Below, piece by piece: positions 1 to 4,804 of a DNA stretch of 10,455 nucleotides. The stretch lies in NCBI GenBank assembly GCA_036271855.1, contig DATAZV010000044.1:1-10455 (forward strand), written 5' to 3'. Position 1 is the first letter of the stretch. Each line of letters starts with the position of its first letter. The position numbers and the translations under genes are program-made. The stretch comes from JAQGMJ01 sp036271855. Its GTDB lineage: Bacteria; Pseudomonadota; Gammaproteobacteria; Burkholderiales; JAEUOS01. The notes beneath the pieces are model-generated. The model did no database searches. It was not told where the DNA came from and saw nothing but the letters and a program-made list of their open reading frames with translations.

Positions 1-32
1 GGGCTAACAACGCGTGTGGTAGCCGCGCGAAG

Positions 33-96
33 TTTTTGAAAAAAGACCCGCATTTATTATCATTTAGCAAAACAGGCGCAAAGATTTTTGAAAAAA
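33..96. repeat. 12-bp AT-rich direct repeat, two copies 52 bp apart
   Basis: The 12-mer TTTTTGAAAAAA occurs at 33-44 and again at 85-96. Each copy is itself an inverted repeat (T5-G-A5). They sit in an AT-rich island of about 80 bases, in sharp contrast with the GC-rich DNA around it. The 52-bp period is about five helical turns, so the A/T tracts would lie on the same DNA face and could bend it. No gene covers this stretch. Bases 1-32 carry only a weak 5-bp inverted repeat (GGCTA at 2-6, TAGCC at 20-24). Function is unknown. Confidence 0.45.
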
Positions 97-110
97 CCTA
101 TGGTTTTCTC
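90..110 (-). terminator. possible weak terminator of the leftmost minus-strand gene
   Basis: Read on the minus strand, bases 110-102 (GAGAAAACC) pair with 98-90 (GGTTTTTTC) around the loop ATA, giving nine pairs with one G-U. It lies 55 bases past the stop codon at 165-167, where a terminator would be expected. The stem is AT-rich and its T run is inside the stem, with A residues following it. It is therefore a poor match to a classical intrinsic terminator. Confidence 0.25.
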
Positions 111-164
111 AGGTTGGCACTACAAGTGTGGTTGGGCGCGGCCCGGTCGCCGCGAGGTTGGCGC

Positions 165-410
165 CTAGGCGGCGTCGGCGGTGAGTTTGGCGGCGTAGTT
201 GTCGCGCACGTGTTGGCTGACGTAGGTGGAGAGGCCTTGGCCGCGGCGGGCGAGGGTTTGCATGCGGGCGACGTGGCTGGGGCCGGGGTGTTGCTGGTCG
301 TAGAGGTAGATGTCGCCGTTGCGAAAGCGCAGGGTGAGGCTGCTGGGGTAGAGCTCGTAGTGAGTGACGCCGGAGTGGCCGCTGGCGTTTTTGTAGAGTT
401 GCATGGGCAT
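165..410 (-). CDS. small KTSC-domain-like protein
   Basis: This encodes an 81-residue soluble protein with no signal peptide or membrane segment. The core has the pattern of a KTSC-type domain: a strand with SSLTLRF, then the hairpin NGDIYLYD, a helix around VARMQTLARRG, and the ending STYVSQHVRDNY. KTSC domains are short modules of about 60 residues, found alone or attached to other proteins, with no well-defined biochemical role. The assignment rests on this pattern recalled by eye, so the family call is moderate. The start could be the ATG at 410 or the in-frame ATG two codons later (404), which would give MQLYKNASG at the N-terminus. Neither has a clear Shine-Dalgarno sequence. It lies 54 bases downstream of the membrane-protein gene on the same strand and may be cotranscribed with it. 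Confidence 0.7.
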   Translation of the reverse strand: MPMQLYKNASGHSGVTHYELYPSSLTLRFRNGDIYLYDQQHPGPSHVARMQTLARRGQGLSTYVSQHVRDNYAAKLTADAA

Positions 411-436
411 AGGCGAACCCGGCGCTGGGAAGTGGA

Positions 437-453
437 CCCGGCGGGAGGCCGGG
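437..453 (-). other. perfect intercistronic hairpin
   Basis: CCCGGC (437-442) and GCCGGG (448-453) form a perfect 6-bp GC stem around a 5-base loop. It sits between the stop of the small membrane-protein gene (465) and the start of the KTSC-like gene (410). No T run follows on the minus strand, so it is unlikely to be an intrinsic terminator. It may stabilise or process the transcript, or hinder access to the poorly marked start at 410. Confidence 0.45.
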
Positions 454-464
454 GTTAGCTGCGG

Positions 465-683
465 TTAGCGCTTGCGGGTGCCGCCCACCACCAGTACGAC
501 GATGCCGCCGGCCATCAGGGCCCAGCCCACTGCGGGGGGCAGGGCGAAGGTGTGCTGGCGTTCGGCCTTGGCTTCGATCGGGCCGAGCTTGAAGATGGAG
601 TCTTCGGTAGTGTAGCTGTATTGCCCGAGCAGGGCAATGCCGATGACGATCAAGGCGATGCCGCTTACGACGATGGATTTCAT
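465..683 (-). CDS. small two-helix membrane protein (DUF3185-like)
   Basis: This encodes a 72-residue inner-membrane protein. A first hydrophobic helix (about residues 4-20, IVVSGIALIVIGIALLG) and a second (about 50-67, VGWALMAGGIVVLVVGG) flank a polar loop with the motif YTTEDSIFKLGPIEAKAE. The chain ends in TRKR, consistent with a cytoplasmic positively charged tail. Small proteins of this layout (Tyr-Thr-Thr, a Gly-Pro-(I/L) motif, a pre-helix ALPP segment) recur in proteobacteria as unnamed proteins near the DUF3185 group. No function is known. The ATG at 683 has a good Shine-Dalgarno sequence (GGAGAG, five bases upstream), which fixes the start. A 16-codon ORF ends in an ATGA overlap with this start. 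Confidence 0.75.
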   Translation of the reverse strand: MKSIVVSGIALIVIGIALLGQYSYTTEDSIFKLGPIEAKAERQHTFALPPAVGWALMAGGIVVLVVGGTRKR

Positions 684-730
684 TTTTCTCTCCGCTTATT
701 GGGTGTTGGGCCCGCATGGTTCAGCACCAT
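680..730 (-). CDS. possible 16-codon leader peptide coupled to the membrane-protein gene
   Basis: On the minus strand an ATG at 730-728 opens a frame encoding MVLNHAGPTPNKRREK. Its TGA (682-680) overlaps the ATG of the next gene in the form ATGA. GGAG lies five bases upstream of this ATG, so initiation is possible. The peptide has no recognisable domain, is basic at its C-terminus and is not an obvious attenuator: it has no run of a single amino acid. The downstream gene has its own Shine-Dalgarno sequence inside this ORF. It may be a translational coupling device or a chance ORF. Confidence 0.28.
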   Translation of the reverse strand: MVLNHAGPTPNKRREK

Positions 731-854
731 GGCAGCTCCGGGAGAAGACAGCCACGCCGCCTCCCCACCGGCCCAACAAGCTCAATGTAAGGTAGGCGCG
801 GCGCGGGGACTGTCGGGGAGAGGCTGAAGCAGGTGTAGGAGAGGGGAGGACAAA

Positions 855-871
855 CCGGCGCCAGAGGCCGG
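855..871 (-). terminator. possible weak terminator after the 51-residue peptide gene
   Basis: On the minus strand CCGGC (871-867) pairs with GCCGG (859-855) around a 7-base loop and is followed by TTTG. It lies about 50 bases past the stop codon at 922. The stem is short and the T run is only three bases, so this is a weak candidate. Nothing else convincing was seen between 731 and 921. Confidence 0.25.
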
Positions 872-921
872 CAGGGCGCGGGGGGAACGCCGCCGGCCGC
901 GCGCGTGGCCCCTGGTGTGGC

Positions 922-1077
922 TTAGCGCGGTTGCTGACTCGAGTTGGCGGGAGTTTGTTGCGAGGGACCGCCGTTGCCCGTTAGGTTGCCGTCGTCCGTG
1001 CCTGCATAGGCGCCGGCAGCGAAAGCCAGCAGCGAGGAAAGGGCGATGTATTTGACCGCTTTGGAAAGTTGGGACAT
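922..1077 (-). CDS. small putative secreted peptide (51 aa)
   Basis: This short ORF has a complete set of expression signals: ATG at 1077-1075, GGAG seven bases upstream, and TAA at 924-922. The N-terminus is a textbook signal peptide: Lys residues at 6 and 9, a hydrophobic core IALSSLLAFAAG (about residues 11-22), and an AYA motif ending at residue 25 that fits signal peptidase I cleavage before Gly26. The predicted mature part is about 26 residues, beginning GTDDGN and rich in Gly, Asn, Gln, Ser and Pro, with no Cys. It is therefore neither a lipoprotein nor disulfide-linked, and looks disordered. No family is recognised. It is monocistronic between ylqF and the membrane-protein gene, and its leader contains a strong stem-loop. 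Confidence 0.6.
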   Translation of the reverse strand: MSQLSKAVKYIALSSLLAFAAGAYAGTDDGNLTGNGGPSQQTPANSSQQPR

Positions 1078-1112
1078 GTGATTTCTCCGAAAGGGAGCCG
1101 CGAAGGCCCGGG

Positions 1113-1154
1113 GGCTGCCACCAGGTGCTGCGCCGTGAAAGCGCGGTGGCTGCC
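1113..1154 (-). promoter_or_regulatory. stem-loop in the leader of the secreted-peptide gene
   Basis: GGCTGCCACC (1113-1122) and GGTGGCTGCC (1145-1154) can form nine of ten pairs with one T-T mismatch. The 22-base interior holds a nested GCGC/GCGC stem (1130-1133 with 1141-1144) and a 7-base bulge. The structure ends about 36 bases before the start codon of the 51-residue peptide, so it would be in the 5' untranslated region if transcription starts upstream. No known riboswitch class is recognised. The rest of 1155-1300 shows no convincing gene, promoter or terminator. Confidence 0.4.
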
Positions 1155-1300
1155 TAAACTTACGGAGTTATTGTCGGCTGCACCGGGGTTTTGAAGAATA
1201 GGACGATGGCGAAGAAGCGTGTCCGCAGGGTCTTACGCATCAGGGTTGGCAGGGCAGGATGGGGTGAAGCAGCGCGGCGTAACAGAGATTGATGCGCAGC

Positions 1301-2263
1301 TCAGGCCGCCGGGTCCTGCGCCTGCGGTGTGGCAGACCCGGCATCGGGTGCTGCGGCCCCGGCATCGGCTTCCACCACCTCGGGCTCGGGCTTTTTCGCC
1401 AGCATCTCGGCGCGGCTTTGCGGCGTTTCCAGGGTGATGCGCCCGAGCAGGCCGCCGCGGTAGTCGGCCAGCAGGGCGATGGCGGCGCGGTCGAAGTCCG
1501 GCTCGCCGCCGCGCCCGCGCAGGCCGCGGCGAATCGCGATGCCTTCGATCAACGCGACGCCGTCCATGCCTTCGCTGCCGGGCACCACCTTGTAGCGCTC
1601 CGCCATCGCCTGCGGGTAGCGCACCAGCAAGAGGTCGGCGAGAAAGGTGGCGGCGTCGCTCTCGAAGTAGGCGTTGGCGCCAATGATGTGGCTGGCGGCG
1701 AGCATCAGGCCGTCGCTGGGCTGCTGGATGTGCGGCCACATCAGGCCGGGGGTGTCGGTCAGCCGCAGGCCGGGGCCTAAGTCGTAGCGCGTCTGGTTTT
1801 TGGTCACGGCGGGCTCGTCGCCCACCTTGGCGGTGCGCTTTTTCAGCAGCGCGTTGATCAGCGTGGACTTGCCGACGTTGGGCACGCCCATGATCAGCAT
1901 GCGCAGCGGCTTGGTGTTGTCGACCAGGCTCTGGCGGTGCGGCGCCAGCTTGCGCGCGGCGGCGATCACCTTGGTGGCCTCGCCGGGCTTTTTGCAGGAG
2001 AGGGCGATGGCGTGGGTGTTCTTCAGGCTGTTGAAATACTTCAGCCATTCGGCGGTGACGGCGGGGTCGGCGATGTCGGTCTTGTTCAGCACCTTCAGCG
2101 CCGGGCGCTGCCGCCCTATGCGCATGCGCTCGATGTTCGGGTTGCCGCTGGCGCCCGGGCAGCGCGCGTCGAGCACCTCGATGACGACATCGTGCTCGGA
2201 CAAGGCCTCTTTGGCCTTGTCGGAAGCGGCCACCATGTGGCCGGGGAACCAGTTGATCGACAT
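1301..2263 (-). CDS. ylqF: ribosome biogenesis GTPase YlqF/RbgA
   Basis: This encodes a 320-residue GTPase of the circularly permuted YlqF/MTG family, which in Bacillus subtilis acts in late assembly of the 50S ribosomal subunit. The N-terminus INWFPGHM is the family signature and fixes the start. Motifs occur in permuted order: DAR at 32-34, G4 NKTD at 60-63, a G5-like SCKK at 89-92, G1 (P-loop) GVPNVGKST at 126-134, the G2 threonine around 154, and G3 DTPG at 170-173. A C-terminal helical region follows, ending in an Ala/Pro/Glu-rich tail after about residue 285 that looks disordered. No Shine-Dalgarno sequence precedes the ATG. Instead the leader is pyrimidine-rich and contains two CCTCC cores, the sequence of the 16S rRNA anti-Shine-Dalgarno itself. 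It is transcribed alone or after the lipid kinase gene, 290 bases upstream. Confidence 0.95.
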   Translation of the reverse strand: MSINWFPGHMVAASDKAKEALSEHDVVIEVLDARCPGASGNPNIERMRIGRQRPALKVLNKTDIADPAVTAEWLKYFNSLKNTHAIALSCKKPGEATKVIAAARKLAPHRQSLVDNTKPLRMLIMGVPNVGKSTLINALLKKRTAKVGDEPAVTKNQTRYDLGPGLRLTDTPGLMWPHIQQPSDGLMLAASHIIGANAYFESDAATFLADLLLVRYPQAMAERYKVVPGSEGMDGVALIEGIAIRRGLRGRGGEPDFDRAAIALLADYRGGLLGRITLETPQSRAEMLAKKPEPEVVEADAGAAAPDAGSATPQAQDPAA

Positions 2264-2280
2264 CGGAGGAATAAGGAGGA
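2264..2280 (-). promoter_or_regulatory. anti-Shine-Dalgarno-like pyrimidine leader of ylqF
   Basis: On the minus strand the bases just before the ylqF ATG read TCCTCC-TTAT-TCCTCC-G. The 8-mer CCTCCTTA (complement of 2272-2279) matches the 3' end of E. coli 16S rRNA. The two TCCTCC units are ten bases apart. On the plus strand the same bases look like two strong ribosome-binding sites, but no ATG, GTG or TTG lies at a usable distance after either. A plus-strand gene is therefore not the explanation. Confidence 0.5.
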
Positions 2281-2448
2281 AAAGCCGTAAACAAAGGCAA
2301 GGAACGGATTATGAGGCCTTTGCGGTTGCGCAAGGGCGCAGGAGGGCGGGCGAGCGGTGGAGGAAATGTGCGAGAGAGCAAGTGGGATGTAGAGAGAGCG
2401 AGGGCGTTGCAGTGGCCGCTGACGTACACGGCGACGCGCCCTGACCCC

Positions 2449-2473
2449 GTTCGTCCTGAGCCTGTCGAAGGAC
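2449..2473. repeat. REP-like dispersed repeat (GTTCGTCCTGAG...GTCGAAGGAC type)
   Basis: This 25-base element begins GTTCGTCCTGAG and ends GTCGAAGGAC. It is the well-known short repeat that occurs in many copies in proteobacterial intergenic regions. When mistranslated it gives strings such as RPEPVEG, FDRLRTNG and VLSLSKD, the first two of which appear in spurious frames here. GTCCT (2453-2457) and AGGAC (2469-2473) form a 5-bp stem; TTCG and CGAA are a second, alternative pairing. It lies between the ylqF start and the lipid kinase stop, where such repeats are typical. The rest of 2281-2553 shows a CATAAT -10-like hexamer on the minus strand with no matching -35, and no gene. Confidence 0.75.
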
Positions 2474-2553
2474 ATGTGCCCCACGGACATCGCCCCTTGG
2501 GCCTTAAAGCTGTCGCTACACGCAACCAGCGGCACGCCGCACCGGGCGCAACC

Positions 2554-3465
2554 CTACACCGGCGGCACCAGCACCTCGACCGCCCCCGGCATCAGCTTCA
2601 CCTCGATGTCGCCGCGATTCGGCAACTCGCTGTCGCCGGCGCGCCAGAGCTTGTCGTCCATGTGCACGTTGTCGGCCACCGGTTCGATCTTCAGCAGCTT
2701 GCCGCGCTTCGTCGGCAGGCGCGGCAGGGTGCTCTTGCCCTCCTGCCAGCCGGTGATTGCCGCCAGCAACTCGTCGCGGTGCGCCTCGTCGACCATCACC
2801 ACGTCGAGCAGGCCGTCGTCGGGCTTGGCATCCGGCGCAAGGAACAGGTTGGGGCCGACGTAGGGCAGGTTGAGCGCCTCGAACAGCAGGTAGTTGCCGG
2901 AGATGTCGGCGCCGTCCAGCGTGGCCTTGATGTGGTCGGGCGCGTGCTCTTCCAGCAGGCGGCGCAGCATTTTCAGGGCATAGGAAAGGGCTTCGTCGGC
3001 GTTGGTGATGGCGGCCATTTTCGGGCTCTCGTCGGCCAGGGGCATCATCCAGGCGAACAGGCCCAGGCCCAAGCCTTCGATGAAGGCTTCTTCGCCCCAG
3101 GGGCCGCGGGCGATGCCGAGGTCGAGCTTCATGCGCCGCGCCTGTGGCCAGAAGGCGACGTGCTGCTCGAGGCTGTGCTGCATCAGCCCGAGGCTGCGCG
3201 CGATGTTGTTGGCGGTGCCCAGCGGCAGGGCGGCAAAGGGGGTGGCGGCACCGGCCAGGCGGCGCGCCACCCGCGCCACTGTGCCGTCGCCGCCGGCGGC
3301 CACCACCAGTTCGGCGGGGCGCTTGAGCGCCGCGTCCCAGTCCTCGGCGTCGGAGGACTGGTAGAAAACCTCGTGCCCGGCGCCGCGCAGCAGGGTTTCG
3401 AGCGCGGCGCGGCCGGAATGCTCGCCGCCGCCGGCGCCGGGATTGTGGATCAGGGTGATCTGCAT
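2554..3465 (-). CDS. diacylglycerol kinase-family lipid kinase (YegS/BmrU-like)
   Basis: This 303-residue protein has the DAGK/sphingosine kinase-like fold, which phosphorylates the hydroxyl of a lipid with ATP at the membrane surface. The N-terminal domain opens with the strand and turn ITLIHNPGAG (3-12). It carries the nucleotide-binding GGDGTV at 58-63 and PLGTANN at 81-87, the family's P-x-GT-x-N motif. The C-terminal domain has FIEGLGLG at 128-135, with Glu where many members have Asn, and DDGLLDVV at 216-223, matching the conserved DG-x-(L/F)-(D/E) element. There is no signal peptide or membrane helix, as expected. The exact lipid substrate cannot be told from sequence. The ATG at 3465 lacks a Shine-Dalgarno sequence (CCCCCTCA precedes it), but no alternative upstream start is seen. 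It is divergent from surE across 108 bases. Confidence 0.92.
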   Translation of the reverse strand: MQITLIHNPGAGGGEHSGRAALETLLRGAGHEVFYQSSDAEDWDAALKRPAELVVAAGGDGTVARVARRLAGAATPFAALPLGTANNIARSLGLMQHSLEQHVAFWPQARRMKLDLGIARGPWGEEAFIEGLGLGLFAWMMPLADESPKMAAITNADEALSYALKMLRRLLEEHAPDHIKATLDGADISGNYLLFEALNLPYVGPNLFLAPDAKPDDGLLDVVMVDEAHRDELLAAITGWQEGKSTLPRLPTKRGKLLKIEPVADNVHMDDKLWRAGDSELPNRGDIEVKLMPGAVEVLVPPV

Positions 3466-3489
3466 TGAGGGGGCTTTGGGTGGGCCCGA

Positions 3490-3517
3490 GGAACTTGTAG
3501 GAACTTATCTGCTCTGA
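3490..3517 (+). promoter_or_regulatory. RpoE/AlgU-type promoter upstream of surE, with a duplicated -35 box
   Basis: GGAACTT at 3490-3496 and TCTGA at 3513-3517 are separated by 16 bases. This matches the extracytoplasmic-stress sigma factor consensus described for E. coli RpoE and Pseudomonas AlgU (GAACTT, 16-17 bases, TCTGA). A second exact GGAACTT lies at 3500-3506, ten bases (one helical turn) downstream of the first. It has no -10 at the right distance, so only the first box can pair with TCTGA. The predicted transcription start is near 3523, giving a leader of about 50 bases for surE. Confidence 0.5.
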
Positions 3518-3518
3518 T

Positions 3519-3546
3519 TTAACTACCGGGACGCCGAAACTATAAG
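3519..3546 (+). promoter_or_regulatory. possible sigma-70 promoter of surE
   Basis: TATAAG at 3541-3546 is a five-of-six match to the -10 consensus. TTAACT at 3519-3524, sixteen bases upstream, is a four-of-six match to the -35. The start would be near 3553, about 20 bases before the surE ATG. It lies downstream of and partly overlaps the RpoE-like promoter, so surE may have a housekeeping and a stress-linked start. Confidence 0.4.
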
Positions 3547-3573
3547 CGATCCCCGCTCCTGAAAGTAAGAAGA

Positions 3574-4323
3574 ATGCGCATCCTCATCGCCAATGACGAC
3601 GGTGTCTACAGCCCGGGCATCGCCGCCCTGGCCGAGGTGGCCAAGGAGTTCGGCGAAGTGCGCATCGTCGCCCCCGACGTGGAGCGCTCTTCCGCCGGCC
3701 ACGCCATCACCGCCTCGCGCCCGCTGTCGATCAAGCGCACGCCGATCCAGGGCATCGACGCCTGGCGCACCGACGGCACCCCGGCGGACTGCGTGGCCCT
3801 CGGCGCATTCTTGTGGGAGAAGGTCGACGTCGTGCTCTCCGGCATCAACCTCGGCAGCAACCTTGGCAACGGCATCTGGCACTCCGGCACCCTGGCCGCG
3901 GCCAAGCAGGGCGCGCTGATGGGCATGCGCGGCATCGCCTTTTCCACGCCCTCCACCGAGAGCGAGCCGCAGTTCGAGATACTCAAACCCTGGGTGCGCA
4001 CGGTGTTGAAGCTGCTGCTGGACGCACCGGCGTTGCAACTGGTGAACGTCAACCTGCCGGAGAGCCTGCCGCGCGGAATTTTGTGGACCCGCCAGTCGGT
4101 GCGCCAGTACGACGGCCGCGTGGTGGCGAGCAAGGACCCCTACGGCCGCGCCAATTACTGGTTCACCGTGGTGCCGATCGAGGACGTGGAAGAAGGCACC
4201 GACCGCTGGGCCATCGAGCACGGCTACGTCTCCATGACCCCGCTGCGCCTGGACCTCACCGACAACGCCTGCCTAAAGCATGCGACCGAGGAGCTGTCGC
4301 TCGACAAGGTGCTGTTCACATGA
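3574..4323 (+). CDS. surE: 5'/3'-nucleotidase SurE
   Basis: This 249-residue protein matches the full length of SurE, a metal-dependent cytoplasmic nucleotidase that dephosphorylates nucleoside 5'- and 3'-monophosphates. Some members also cleave short polyphosphate. The N-terminal MRILIANDDG carries the metal-binding Asp8-Asp9 pair. ERSSAGHAIT supplies Ser39, and SGINLGSNLG (89-98) supplies the metal-binding Asn (about Asn96). GTPADCV at 68-74 is the conserved active-site segment. The start is set by the family N-terminus; the ribosome-binding site is weak (AAGAAG just upstream). The stop overlaps the next gene as ATGA (4320-4323). In many proteobacteria surE is followed by pcm and nlpD-rpoS. 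Here a small zinc-knuckle gene and hrpA follow instead. Confidence 0.97.
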   Translation: MRILIANDDGVYSPGIAALAEVAKEFGEVRIVAPDVERSSAGHAITASRPLSIKRTPIQGIDAWRTDGTPADCVALGAFLWEKVDVVLSGINLGSNLGNGIWHSGTLAAAKQGALMGMRGIAFSTPSTESEPQFEILKPWVRTVLKLLLDAPALQLVNVNLPESLPRGILWTRQSVRQYDGRVVASKDPYGRANYWFTVVPIEDVEEGTDRWAIEHGYVSMTPLRLDLTDNACLKHATEELSLDKVLFT

Positions 4324-4607
4324 GCAACGAAGACAAACCCGGACAAAACGGCAAAAGGCCGCTTGGCAAGTCTTCGCAGCATTCGAAAGACAAGGCGTCC
4401 GCCGCCTTGAGCAGCCTGATCCGCGCCACCCCGCGCAAGCCGGCGGGCAAGACCGCCGCGCGCAAGGCCGGCACCGGCGCCGCCCGCGGTGCCGCGTTCC
4501 CCGGCGGCTGGAAAACCTGCAGCCGCGGCCATCGCTATCGCGGCGCCGGCCCTTGCCCGGTCTGCTGGCCGGCCAGCAAGGTGGCAAAGAAGACGCGCCG
4601 CTCATGA
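4320..4607 (+). CDS. small basic protein with a C-x3-H-x7-C-x2-C knuckle
   Basis: This encodes 95 residues starting at the ATG that overlaps the surE stop (ATGA), so it is almost certainly translationally coupled to surE. The first 60 or so residues are low-complexity and rich in Lys, Arg, Ala, Ser and Gly, and look disordered and nucleic-acid-binding. The C-terminal part holds CSRGHRYRGAGPCPVC (67-82), with Cys67, His71, Cys79 and Cys82 positioned as a single zinc site, followed by a Trp-Pro and a Lys/Arg-rich end. Short Cys-x3-His...Cys-Pro-x-Cys modules of this kind occur in small uncharacterised bacterial proteins. No enzyme function is suggested. RNA or DNA binding is an inference from charge plus zinc knuckle. 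Its partners may be the products of surE or hrpA. Confidence 0.8.
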   Translation: MSNEDKPGQNGKRPLGKSSQHSKDKASAALSSLIRATPRKPAGKTAARKAGTGAARGAAFPGGWKTCSRGHRYRGAGPCPVCWPASKVAKKTRRS

Positions 4608-4622
4608 ACGCCGCTTGATGCC

Positions 4623-4700
4623 GGGGCCGCGCAGCCCCATATGACCAGCGGTCACGAGCAGACCGATTGGTAGTTCATGGCAGCCGCTGCAGGAAGCGGC
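4623..4700 (+). other. three consecutive hairpins between the zinc-knuckle gene and hrpA
   Basis: Three short inverted repeats follow one another: GGGGC/GCCCC (4623-4627 with 4634-4638), TGACC-AGC-GGTCA (4642-4654, a perfect interrupted palindrome) and GCCGC/GCGGC (4683-4687 with 4696-4700). None is followed by a T run, so they are not classical terminators. They may mark the transcript boundary, protect the 3' end of the surE message, or (the central palindrome) bind a protein. The gap is 197 bases if hrpA starts at 4805. Confidence 0.35.
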
Positions 4701-4791
4701 CGCGCGGCAAGAACCCGGCAACGCCGCATCGGCCCACAACAACCGGAGCGCCGGTCGCGGGCACGCGCCGCGCCCCGCCTGGCTTTCCCGC

Positions 4792-4797
4792 TAAAAT
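4792..4797 (+). promoter_or_regulatory. -10-like element TAAAAT directly before the hrpA start
   Basis: TAAAAT is a five-of-six match to the -10 consensus, in DNA that is otherwise nearly all G and C. A start site seven bases downstream would fall at about 4804, i.e. at the TTG at 4805. No -35 match is seen at the usual distance (CGCGCC). The message would be leaderless or nearly so. Confidence 0.4.
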
Positions 4798-4804
4798 CCG
4801 GCCC

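Noticed and set aside
1160..1240. 26-codon minus-strand ORF (starts MRKTLRTRFFAIVLFF)
   Set aside because: It looks like a short hydrophobic peptide, but has no Shine-Dalgarno sequence and no further support.
1233..2525. 430-codon minus-strand frame overlapping ylqF in another frame
   Set aside because: It is an Arg/Ala/Gly-rich shadow of ylqF that includes translated repeat sequence and no recognisable domain.
2311..3468. 385-codon plus-strand frame overlapping the lipid kinase gene, with strong GGAGG sites upstream at 2265-2280
   Set aside because: It is antisense to a clear DAGK-family gene, includes the mistranslated REP string RPEPVEG, and the GGAGG sites are about 30 bases from its ATG.
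3523..4221. Long minus-strand frames antisense to surE
   Set aside because: They are shadows of surE, whose motifs are all intact in the plus frame.
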